Positions 1-4,572 are shown, numbered from the stretch's first letter. The stretch: 6,365 nt of DNA from Minisyncoccota bacterium (GCA_028696935.1 JAQVGE010000058.1:1-6365); one strand, 5' to 3'. Made by a program: numbers and translations. The notes: generated by a model from the sequence alone, not told the origin.

Positions 1-246
1 ATAATCAAAAAAGATAAGTGGCCACTTGAAGGTGACTTAGAAAAAACATACTCTTTGTTAAAATCTCATTTTAAAGGAGCCCAAATAGATGAACAAGATG
101 GAATTAGATTTGATTGGGAAGATAAATCATGGATTCACCTTAGACCATCAAACACCGAACCAATTATTAGGCTTTTCGGTGAAGCTAAAACACAAGAAAG
201 AATTGATTATCTCTTTGAAGAAGCTAAAAAAATAATAACTAGCTAG
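1..246 (+). CDS. Phosphomannomutase/phosphoglucomutase family, C-terminal end (5' truncated by window)
   Basis: The reading frame is open from base 1 to a TAG at 244-246, so this is the last 81 residues of a longer protein; the TTG at 55 is internal, not a start. The fragment is domain 4 of the alpha-D-phosphohexomutase superfamily, which interconverts hexose 1- and 6-phosphates in the cytoplasm. The deciding motif is RPSNTEPIIR at visible residues 48-57, the phosphate-binding loop that grips the sugar phosphate, followed by the usual LFGEA strand and a closing helix. Upstream of it, DGIRFDWEDKSWIHLR matches the strand that precedes this loop. The catalytic serine, metal-binding and sugar-binding domains lie outside the window, so phosphomannomutase, phosphoglucomutase and phosphoglucosamine mutase cannot be told apart. 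The gene converges on truB, overlapping it by 8 bp, and I see no terminator hairpin between them. Confidence 0.88.
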   Translation: MIKKDKWPLEGDLEKTYSLLKSHFKGAQIDEQDGIRFDWEDKSWIHLRPSNTEPIIRLFGEAKTQERIDYLFEEAKKIITS

Positions 247-994
247 AATATCCTCCTACCTTCGTTCTAATTATTCGGAAAGCAATTGATGGACAACCTA
301 TTTTTTGACCCAAATCATAAGCAAGGACTCTAGCATAAAAACCACTTCCACAAGATATTTTCAAAGTAATCGTATAATACTTTTCATTGTCTTTGTCTTT
401 AAGTTCATTTTCCCAAAGAGTTAAAATTTCTTCCTGCCTGAAATCACCTTCTACTTTACCAATAACCTTTTTTGTTTCTTCTAATAAATCTTTACCTGTA
501 TATTCTTTTTCACCAAGAATATCTATACTATCAACAAAAACATTATGAGCCGGAATATCTATTTCGCTCAATCTCCCTTCCTTGGCCCATTTGAATAAAG
601 GCTTACCGTTTACCGTTCTTGAAGAATAAGGAGGATATAATTGTTTTATCTTACCGATAAACGTCGGAATAATATTTTTAATATTATTCCGACTAATCAA
701 TTCTTTTGGAACAACTTGATGTTCCAGAACTTTACCCATTAAATCATAAGTATCCGTAGTAAGGCCAAAAAGAATTTCCACCTCATATTCTTTAGGAAGA
801 GATAAATATTCATCTTTTTTATAACACTCATCTCCTGTAAGCACCAAAAGAACCCCTTCAGCTAAAGGGTCGAGACGCCCAGCATAAGTCATAGGTAGGC
901 TGGATAGTTCTGGGTGAGCCTTTTTAAGCTCTTTTATGCAAGAAAGCGGTGTTTGACCCTGTTTTTTGTAAATATTGAAAACTTCAGAAGACAT
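239..994 (-). CDS. truB: tRNA pseudouridine(55) synthase TruB, with a charged insertion
   Basis: TruB converts uridine 55 of the T-arm to pseudouridine in most tRNAs. The catalytic aspartate is D42 in the motif YAGRLDPLAEG (residues 37-47). KEYEVEILFGLTTDTYD (68-84) supplies the conserved tyrosine and the TDT segment. YPPYSSRTVNGKPLFKWAKEGR (120-141) is the usual KxPPxYSA..G..LYE block, and GSGFYARVLAYDLGQKIGC (216-234) plus the C-terminal RTKVGGY correspond to the KGTYIR..DLG and RRT..G.F motifs. At 251 residues it stops just after the catalytic domain, with no PUA domain. Residues from about 160 to 208 form an extra charged stretch of nearly 40 residues relative to E. coli TruB. The ATG at 994 is preceded by an extended -10 element and by no Shine-Dalgarno, which suggests leaderless translation. 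It is divergent from infC and converges on the mutase gene, sharing the palindrome CTAGCTAG that holds both stop codons. Confidence 0.95.
   Translation of the reverse strand: MSSEVFNIYKKQGQTPLSCIKELKKAHPELSSLPMTYAGRLDPLAEGVLLVLTGDECYKKDEYLSLPKEYEVEILFGLTTDTYDLMGKVLEHQVVPKELISRNNIKNIIPTFIGKIKQLYPPYSSRTVNGKPLFKWAKEGRLSEIDIPAHNVFVDSIDILGEKEYTGKDLLEETKKVIGKVEGDFRQEEILTLWENELKDKDNEKYYTITLKISCGSGFYARVLAYDLGQKIGCPSIAFRIIRTKVGGYSS
663..693. repeat. Perfect 14-bp inverted repeat inside truB
   Basis: Bases 663-676 (GTCGGAATAATATT) are exactly complementary to 680-693, with a TTT loop at 677-679. The palindrome encodes about residues 101-111 of TruB (SRNNIKNIIPT), a stretch that aligns with E. coli TruB without an insertion, so it does not look like an inserted mobile repeat. 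There is no T-run after either arm, so it does not resemble an intrinsic terminator. In the truB mRNA it would form a strong hairpin; its purpose, if any, is unknown. Confidence 0.75.
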
Positions 995-995
995 A

Positions 996-1024
996 TTGCT
1001 ATACTAACATAAATATGCTAATAT
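996..1024 (+). promoter_or_regulatory. Sigma70-type promoter of the infC-rpmI-rplT operon
   Basis: A -35 TTGCTA at 996-1001 is followed after 17 bases by TAATAT at 1019-1024, with an extended TGc at 1016-1018. Each hexamer matches the consensus at four of six positions, and the spacing is ideal. Transcription should begin near 1031, which leaves a leader of about 60 nt before infC. The promoter overlaps the truB promoter on the opposite strand. Confidence 0.6.
1001..1009 (-). promoter_or_regulatory. Extended -10 promoter of truB, leaderless
   Basis: Read on the minus strand, TGt-TAGTAT ends six bases before the truB ATG at 994. The TG lies at 1009-1008 and the hexamer at 1006-1001. The start point expected about seven bases after the hexamer falls on the ATG, so the message would have no leader. 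No Shine-Dalgarno-like sequence is present. I see no convincing -35 element. The box lies within the spacer of the divergent infC promoter, so the two promoters should compete for polymerase. Confidence 0.5.
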
Positions 1025-1034
1025 CAGTTTTAGG

Positions 1035-1067
1035 TAGACTTGTCTTAAGGACAAGCAAGTTAATCTA
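1035..1067 (+). promoter_or_regulatory. Hairpin element in the infC leader (candidate bL20 autoregulatory site)
   Basis: In the predicted leader, CTTGTC (1039-1044) pairs perfectly with GACAAG (1050-1055) around a TTAAG loop, and TAGA (1035-1038) can close the structure with TCTA (1064-1067). CTTG can alternatively pair with a second CAAG at 1056-1059, so two exclusive folds exist. There is no T-run, so it is not a terminator. Operons of this gene set are autoregulated by bL20 in E. coli and B. subtilis through mRNA structures that mimic its 23S rRNA site; assigning that role here is inference. A similarly framed element lies before rplT at 1791-1822. Confidence 0.4.
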
Positions 1068-1078
1068 TTTATTGCTAT

Positions 1079-1082
1079 AGGA
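1079..1082 (+). promoter_or_regulatory. Shine-Dalgarno-like site of infC
   Basis: AGGA lies eight bases before the TTG start at 1091. It is the clearest Shine-Dalgarno-like sequence in front of any start codon in this window and supports initiation at a non-AUG codon. An in-frame TAA at 1085-1087 rules out any start further upstream. Confidence 0.5.
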
Positions 1083-1090
1083 TATAAAAA

Positions 1091-1597
1091 TTGAGAGAAA
1101 GAATAAACAACCAAATAAGAGCGCAAGAGGTTCGCGTAATCTCAAGCGAAGGTGAAAACCTTGGTGTTTTGAGTTTTAAAGATGCTTTAGATTTAGCTCA
1201 AAAAGAAAATCTTGATTTAGTTGAAATTTCCCCCAATGCTAAGCCTCCAATAGTAAAAATAGTTAATTATGGTAAATACCAGTACGAACAAAACAAAAAG
1301 CAAAAACAAGCCAGAGGTAATGCAAAAGCAACTGAAACTAAATCCATTCAGATAAAGATCGGAACTGGCGATAACGATCTTGCTCTTAAAGCAAAAAAAG
1401 CTTCCGAATGGCTTCGTGAGGGACATCGCATTAAAATTGAATTGTTTTTATCTGGACGTTCTAAGTATATGCCAGAGCAATTTTTAAGAGAAAGACTTGA
1501 TCGTGTACTTCGTTTCATTTCTGAAGACTTTAAAATTGCAGAAGATTATAAAAAAGGTCCCAAGGGTCCAATTATTACAATAGAAAAAGTAAAGTAG
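1091..1597 (+). CDS. infC: Translation initiation factor IF-3 (TTG start)
   Basis: IF3 binds the 30S subunit, keeps it apart from 50S, and checks the start codon and initiator tRNA. The N-domain is plain at residues 4-68: RINNQIRAQEVRVI, LGVLSFKDALDLA, LDLVEISPNAKPPIVKI, then YGKYQYEQ. A lysine-rich linker (about 69-82) leads to the C-domain (about 83-168), with the SIQIKIGTGDNDL strand, the KKASEWLREGHRIKIELFLSGR segment and a final IITIEKVK strand. Its 168 residues are slightly short for the family. The start is TTG at 1091: TAA at 1085-1087 blocks earlier starts, and the conserved RIN motif begins at residue 4, so little could be lost. Non-AUG starts are typical of infC; in E. coli, AUU lets IF3 repress its own synthesis. 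It is first in its operon and is followed by rpmI after one base. Confidence 0.97.
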   Translation: MRERINNQIRAQEVRVISSEGENLGVLSFKDALDLAQKENLDLVEISPNAKPPIVKIVNYGKYQYEQNKKQKQARGNAKATETKSIQIKIGTGDNDLALKAKKASEWLREGHRIKIELFLSGRSKYMPEQFLRERLDRVLRFISEDFKIAEDYKKGPKGPIITIEKVK

Positions 1598-1598
1598 T

Positions 1599-1790
1599 AT
1601 GAGTATTAAAACAAACAAATCATTAACAAAACGGTTAAAAGTTACCAAAAATGGTAAGATTCTTTCTCGTGTTCCAGGTTTTAATCATTTTAATGCAAAA
1701 CAGTCTAGGACTAAGCAATTAAGTGGAAAGAAAATGCAGTCGCAAAATATTTCCAATAAAAATAGACAGACTTATTTACCAAATAATTAA
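1599..1790 (+). CDS. rpmI: 50S ribosomal protein bL35
   Basis: bL35 is a small, basic 23S rRNA-binding protein of the large subunit. The 63-residue product begins SIKTNKSLTKRLKVTKNGKI, matching the family's KT...KRFKVT.sGK opening, and then has a His-containing basic segment (GFNHFNAKQSRTKQ) and ends near YLP as in typical bL35. The length is normal for the family, while the middle and C-terminus are more asparagine- and serine-rich and less arginine-rich than textbook members. Its ATG lies one base after the infC stop and lacks a clear Shine-Dalgarno, so translation is probably coupled to infC. The position between infC and rplT is the classic gene order and supports the call beyond the sequence similarity. 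Confidence 0.93.
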   Translation: MSIKTNKSLTKRLKVTKNGKILSRVPGFNHFNAKQSRTKQLSGKKMQSQNISNKNRQTYLPNN

Positions 1791-1822
1791 TAGACTTAAC
1801 TAGTCGATGTAACTAGTATCTA
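1791..1822 (+). promoter_or_regulatory. Hairpin element between rpmI and rplT
   Basis: Two copies of TAACTAGT (1797-1804 and 1810-1817) form a direct repeat whose palindromic ACTAGT cores (1799-1804 and 1812-1817) pair around a 7-nt loop. An outer stem TAGA (1791-1794) with TCTA (1819-1822) encloses it, leaving an asymmetric internal loop. Like the element in the infC leader, it starts TAGACTT and ends ATCTA over almost the same length. It fills most of the 43-nt gap before rplT, which has no Shine-Dalgarno, so it is well placed to control rplT translation. Confidence 0.4.
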
Positions 1823-1833
1823 GAAATCAATTT

Positions 1834-2175
1834 ATGACAAGAGTAAAAAGAGGTGTTTTAAAAAATAAAAAGAAGAAGAATCTTCTTTCTCAGGCAAAAG
1901 GTTTTCGTTTTGGTCGCAGTACTAAAGTAGCTCAAGCAAAAGAAGCTCTAGCCCATGCAGGGAACTATTCTTTTGCACACAGAAAAGATAAAAAAGCAGA
2001 TGCTCGTAGACTTTGGACAACTAGAATTAATGCTGCTATCCGTCCTTATGAGATGTCTTACAGTAAATTCATTGATGCTTTAAAAAAGAAAAAAATTGGA
2101 GTTGACCGTAAAATTCTTTCAGATTTAGCTAAAAACAACCCTGAAACCTTCGAGAGAATAGTAAAAAGCCTTTAA
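1834..2175 (+). CDS. rplT: 50S ribosomal protein bL20
   Basis: bL20 binds 23S rRNA early in assembly of the large subunit, and in several bacteria it also represses its own operon. The 113-residue product shows the family signature throughout: TRVKRGVLKNKKKKNLLSQAKGF at residues 2-24 (the basic tail that threads into rRNA), FRFGRSTKVAQAKEALAHAGNYSFAHRKDKKADARRLWTTRINAAIRPYEMSYSKFI across the helical core, and a C-terminal domain containing KIGVDRKILSDLA. It is only slightly shorter than the usual 115-120 residues. The ATG at 1834 has no Shine-Dalgarno but is preceded by a hairpin element. It is the last gene of its operon, and a strong terminator begins on its stop codon. No pheS follows, unlike in E. 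coli. Confidence 0.97.
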   Translation: MTRVKRGVLKNKKKKNLLSQAKGFRFGRSTKVAQAKEALAHAGNYSFAHRKDKKADARRLWTTRINAAIRPYEMSYSKFIDALKKKKIGVDRKILSDLAKNNPETFERIVKSL

Positions 2176-2217
2176 AAATATAAAAACCCTTGAATCTATC
2201 AAGGGTTTTTATATTTT
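2175..2217. terminator. Bidirectional intrinsic terminator between rplT and the LOG-like gene
   Basis: Bases 2175-2193 and 2199-2217 form a perfect 19-bp inverted repeat around a 5-nt ATCTA loop. The core is ACCCTTGA/TCAAGGGT, flanked by A-runs and T-runs in both directions, so it can end the infC operon on the plus strand and the LOG-like gene on the minus strand. It begins on the last base of the rplT stop, and the stop codon of the minus-strand gene (2211-2209) lies inside the stem. Confidence 0.92.
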
Positions 2218-2829
2218 GTTATCTTTGTTTTTCCCAACCATTTCAATAATCTTTTTAATTAAAGCTTTAGGATCTTTATCAAAAATAATCTGGTCATTAG
2301 GACGATTGGCTCTTTCTAGGATTGTTTTGATTGTTTCATCTGTAAGCCAATCACCTTCTAGAACACCAATCGGTTTACCATCTTCAAAAGCAATTGTGAA
2401 TTCGTGAATTGTTCCAATCCGCCCACAACCGATAACCACAGCATCACAACTACGAGTAAAAAGTAAATCTCTGCCAGGAAAACCGAACCCTGTGTAAATA
2501 ACTAAATCCATATAATCAAGAGGTAGGCGGTAAGTTTCAACATGTTCTTTTTCATTAGCTGCTGGTGAAATACCGATACTTATTCCACCTTCTTCTTTGG
2601 CTCCAATAGCTCCCCAAAAAGGGAAACCTGTTGTTGCCCCTGTGACAAGAATTGCTCCTTGTCTAACAATTTCCTTCCCAAGATCTTTAGCTAAATCAAA
2701 AGCCTTAACCCCACAAATACCTGTTTCAGCCGCTCCACAAATACCAATTTTCACTTTTAAGTGATTATGTTTATTCTTATTTTCTAATGAAAGATTTTTT
2801 AGATTTTGCTCTTTATCACTAAAATCCAT
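2209..2829 (-). CDS. LOG/DprA-like Rossmann-fold protein (TIGR00725-like)
   Basis: This cytoplasmic Rossmann-type protein belongs to the SLOG/LOG superfamily, probably the branch annotated as DprA/Smf-related family 1. Seen in the sequence: KVKIGICGAAE (25-35, first strand and nucleotide-binding turn), GAILVTGATTGFPFWGAIGAKEEGG (58-82), and R120 followed by the signature GCGRIGTIHEFTIAFEDGKPIG (134-155), a variant of the LOG motif PGGxGTxxE. Since the proline-glycine start of that motif is replaced, cytokinin-type phosphoribohydrolase activity should not be assumed; members may bind nucleotides or act as sensors. About 25 hydrophilic residues precede the fold. The next methionine is far inside the domain, and an extended -10 ends nine bases before this ATG, which supports the start. 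The gene lies 31 bp downstream of the beta-CASP gene on the same strand, and its stop lies inside the shared terminator. Function beyond the fold is unknown. Confidence 0.82.
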   Translation of the reverse strand: MDFSDKEQNLKNLSLENKNKHNHLKVKIGICGAAETGICGVKAFDLAKDLGKEIVRQGAILVTGATTGFPFWGAIGAKEEGGISIGISPAANEKEHVETYRLPLDYMDLVIYTGFGFPGRDLLFTRSCDAVVIGCGRIGTIHEFTIAFEDGKPIGVLEGDWLTDETIKTILERANRPNDQIIFDKDPKALIKKIIEMVGKNKDNKI

Positions 2830-2838
2830 GATTATTAA

Positions 2839-2847
2839 ATTATATCA
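2839..2847 (-). promoter_or_regulatory. Extended -10 promoter of the LOG-like gene, near-leaderless
   Basis: On the minus strand the sequence reads TGaTATAAT, a perfect extended -10, with TG at 2847-2846 and TATAAT at 2844-2839. The expected start point is near 2832, only about three bases before the ATG at 2829, so the message would be leaderless or nearly so. No Shine-Dalgarno is possible in that space. No good -35 is visible; the upstream part overlaps the 3' end of the beta-CASP gene. Confidence 0.65.
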
Positions 2848-2860
2848 TTTAATGTATTTT

Positions 2861-4231
2861 TTAACACTTAAGAATTACCTCTTCCCCAGAATCAGGAACA
2901 TAAGCCTTAACTCCTAAGTTATCTCGCAGTTTTTGAGCTAAATTCATTGAAGATTTTGGTTCACCCATAATGACAAAAACTTTTTTAAGAGTATCTTCTG
3001 TTTGAGAGACGAACTCTACTAGGTGGTCTGAATCTTTATGTCCAGAATATCCATAAATAACAGCAATATTGGCTCTAATAGTTACTTCTTGACCTAAGAT
3101 GAAAATCTTTTTTGCGCCATCTAAAATAGTTCTTCCTAAAGTTCCAACAGACTGATAGCCGGTTAACAATAAGGTATTATTTCGACTCACTAGATAATTC
3201 TTTTCATGATGAATAATCCTACCACCATTTGACATACCGCTTCCTGCAATAATTATTTTTGGGTCTGGAACCTTTAAAATGCCTTTTGATTCTTCTGTTT
3301 CAAGGGTTTTTCTTAGCCCAGGGAAATTAAACAAATCATCACCACCTGCGATAAGGTCTTTGGCTTTCTTGTTAAAGTATTTATCGTATTTTAAATAGAC
3401 TTCTGTTAACCTAATTGCCAAAGGTGAATCAAGAAAAATTGGCATTGGAGGAACAATCTTATTTTCAACTAAATTGTTTATCTCATAAAGAAGCTCTTGA
3501 GTTCTTTCGAGAGAGAAAGTGGGAATCATTAAGGTCCCCTTTCTTTCATAATTTTCTCGAATAACAGATATGAGTTTTTGTTTTCTCTCATCTCGATGTT
3601 CGTGGTTTCTATCTCCATAAACCGATTCCATGAATAAATAGTCTGCATCCGTTATAATTTCGGTATCTCTTAAAAGAGGTGAAGGTGAATTACCTAAATC
3701 TCCGGTAAAAACTATTTTTTTACCATTATAAATAATTTCTAACATTCCTGAACCCAAGATATGACCTGCGTCTTTAAAAGAAAATTTAAAAATATTCTCA
3801 AAATCAAAACTTTCACCATATTCTAAAGTTTGCCAGAGACTCATAGCTTTCTTAATATTTTCCTCTGTGTAAATCTTATCTAAATTATGCTCTTTATCAC
3901 GAGATAAAAGGTGGGCAGTATCAGCCAACATTATTTCGGTAATTTCTTTGGTCGGTATTGTGGAAATAATTTTACCATTAAAACCTTCACTAATTAATTT
4001 AGGAATACGACCAATATGATCGGCATGCCCGTGAGTAATAAAAAGAATATCTATATCTTTCGCATCGTAAGGAAATTTTTCCCAGTTTAAATCATCGACA
4101 AATTGTTCCCCTTGAATAAGTCCGCAATCTACCAAAAATTTTTTATTTTCACCTTCTAATAAAAAGTTGGCACCAGTAACAGTCCCAGCGCCAGAACAAA
4201 ATGTAACTTTTAAATTTTTCTCTTCTACCAT
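2861..4231 (-). CDS. Beta-CASP metallo-beta-lactamase ribonuclease (CPSF73/TTHA0252-like)
   Basis: Beta-CASP enzymes are zinc-dependent nucleases that process or degrade RNA. Numbering from a longer frame starting at 4258, all expected motifs are present: THGHADH (75-81, motif 2), DAGH with H166 (motif 3), FTGD with D187 (motif 4), E211 in MESVYGD (motif A), GSGMSNGGRIIHH with H350/H351 (motif B) and YSGHKD with H407 (motif C). The beta-CASP insert spans roughly 212-345, and a final KVFVIMGEP strand closes the MBL fold. An intact active site argues for an active RNase of the CPSF73/TTHA0252 type rather than RNase J. I place the start at the ATG at 4231, giving 456 residues: it sits directly after TATAAT, homologs usually start just before the xVTFxGAxGTVTG strand, and the extra nine codons up to 4258 contain the -10 box itself. 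No downstream terminator is seen before the LOG-like gene, so read-through is possible. Confidence 0.92.
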   Translation of the reverse strand: MVEEKNLKVTFCSGAGTVTGANFLLEGENKKFLVDCGLIQGEQFVDDLNWEKFPYDAKDIDILFITHGHADHIGRIPKLISEGFNGKIISTIPTKEITEIMLADTAHLLSRDKEHNLDKIYTEENIKKAMSLWQTLEYGESFDFENIFKFSFKDAGHILGSGMLEIIYNGKKIVFTGDLGNSPSPLLRDTEIITDADYLFMESVYGDRNHEHRDERKQKLISVIRENYERKGTLMIPTFSLERTQELLYEINNLVENKIVPPMPIFLDSPLAIRLTEVYLKYDKYFNKKAKDLIAGGDDLFNFPGLRKTLETEESKGILKVPDPKIIIAGSGMSNGGRIIHHEKNYLVSRNNTLLLTGYQSVGTLGRTILDGAKKIFILGQEVTIRANIAVIYGYSGHKDSDHLVEFVSQTEDTLKKVFVIMGEPKSSMNLAQKLRDNLGVKAYVPDSGEEVILKC

Positions 4232-4237
4232 CTGTAT

Positions 4238-4266
4238 ATTATAACCCATAAAAGCCAAAATCGGAA
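4238..4266 (-). promoter_or_regulatory. Promoter of the beta-CASP RNase gene, leaderless
   Basis: On the minus strand a perfect TATAAT lies at 4243-4238, with a weak -35 candidate TTCCGA at 4266-4261 after 17 bases. The hexamer ends six bases before the ATG at 4231, so the predicted start point falls on that ATG. The arrangement is the same as at truB and fixes the likely start codon. An AT-rich stretch follows upstream to the next terminator. Confidence 0.62.
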
Positions 4267-4301
4267 TTAAAATACGCCAAAATAACTTTATAAAATATAA
4301 A

Positions 4302-4336
4302 AATAAAAAATCCTCCCAAAGGGAGAATTTTTTATT
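4302..4336 (-). terminator. Orphan intrinsic terminator, probably of the candidate ncRNA
   Basis: A 16-position stem pairs 4302-4317 with 4321-4336 around an AAA loop, with one C-A mismatch. The GC core is CTCCC/GGGAG, and on the minus strand it runs into a T-rich tail. Both neighbouring protein genes are excluded as its source: ndk already has a terminator at 4573-4603, and the beta-CASP gene starts downstream of it. A transcript from 4337-4490 is the simplest owner. Confidence 0.8.
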
Positions 4337-4487
4337 AGGACTATCGGATAAATTATTACCATAGCTCTATAGCTAAGTGGGATAAAAGAATAAGACAGAT
4401 TTGTTAACTTAAAAATGTCACAGCTCTGAATTAAAACTCTATTTCCCTGTAAAAGATGTTCTAGGTAATAAATTCCAATAACCCTAA
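4302..4487 (-). ncRNA. Candidate small non-coding RNA with a 6S-like outline
   Basis: This segment has no credible ORF but has its own promoter upstream and its own terminator downstream on the minus strand. Its ends pair into one long interrupted stem (plus-strand coordinates): 4335-4339 with 4483-4487 (TTAGG/CCTAA), 4342-4344 with 4478-4480, 4346-4348 with 4474-4476, 4353-4360 with 4464-4471 (TTATTACC/GGTAATAA, 8 bp), and 4362-4364 with 4461-4463: 22 pairs in arms of about 30 nt. Inside is an open region of about 14 by 13 nt (4365-4378 and 4448-4460), then an apical arm with 4379-4382/4444-4447 (GGGA/TCCC), 4387-4391/4436-4440 and 4396-4399/4425-4428. A small hairpin, TAGCT/AGCTA at 4362-4375, can form on the 3' side of the bubble. 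Long stem, central bubble and apical arm are the plan of 6S RNA, which binds housekeeping RNA polymerase as an open-promoter mimic. The 6S identity is inference; tRNA, tmRNA, SRP and RNase P RNA signatures are absent. Confidence 0.55.
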
Positions 4488-4491
4488 CTAA

Positions 4492-4521
4492 AGTATATAC
4501 CTAATCTACTCAAACGTGCAA
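4492..4521 (-). promoter_or_regulatory. Predicted promoter of the candidate ncRNA
   Basis: On the minus strand TTGCAC (4521-4516) is followed after 18 bases by TATACT (4497-4492), five of six matches to the -10 consensus. Transcription would start near 4485, just at the base of the long closing stem. A second possible promoter further upstream is TTGAAA (4560-4555) with 17 bases to an extended TGcTTAATT (4540-4532), which would start near 4525. Confidence 0.45.
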
Positions 4522-4572
4522 GTAATTTTTTAATTAAGCACATCTTTGACAGTATTTCAAGTTTAATTTAAA

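Noticed and set aside
55..57. TTG at 55 as the start of a 63-residue gene.
   Set aside because: The frame is open from base 1 and encodes the C-terminal domain of a much longer mutase.
1217..1426. A 69-codon open frame on the minus strand within infC.
   Set aside because: It lies wholly antisense to a well-conserved IF3 sequence, has a low-complexity, Phe/Leu-rich product, and has no promoter or family match I can see.
2216..2407. A 63-codon plus-strand frame antisense to the LOG-like gene.
   Set aside because: It starts inside the terminator stem and runs antisense to a conserved domain; there is no independent support.
4337..4572. tRNA, tmRNA, SRP RNA or RNase P RNA in the ndk-RNase gap.
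   Set aside because: No T-loop GTTCRA motif or CCA end, no tmRNA-like 5' end, no SRP-type apical loop and no RNase P core motif (GAGGAAAGTCC) on either strand.
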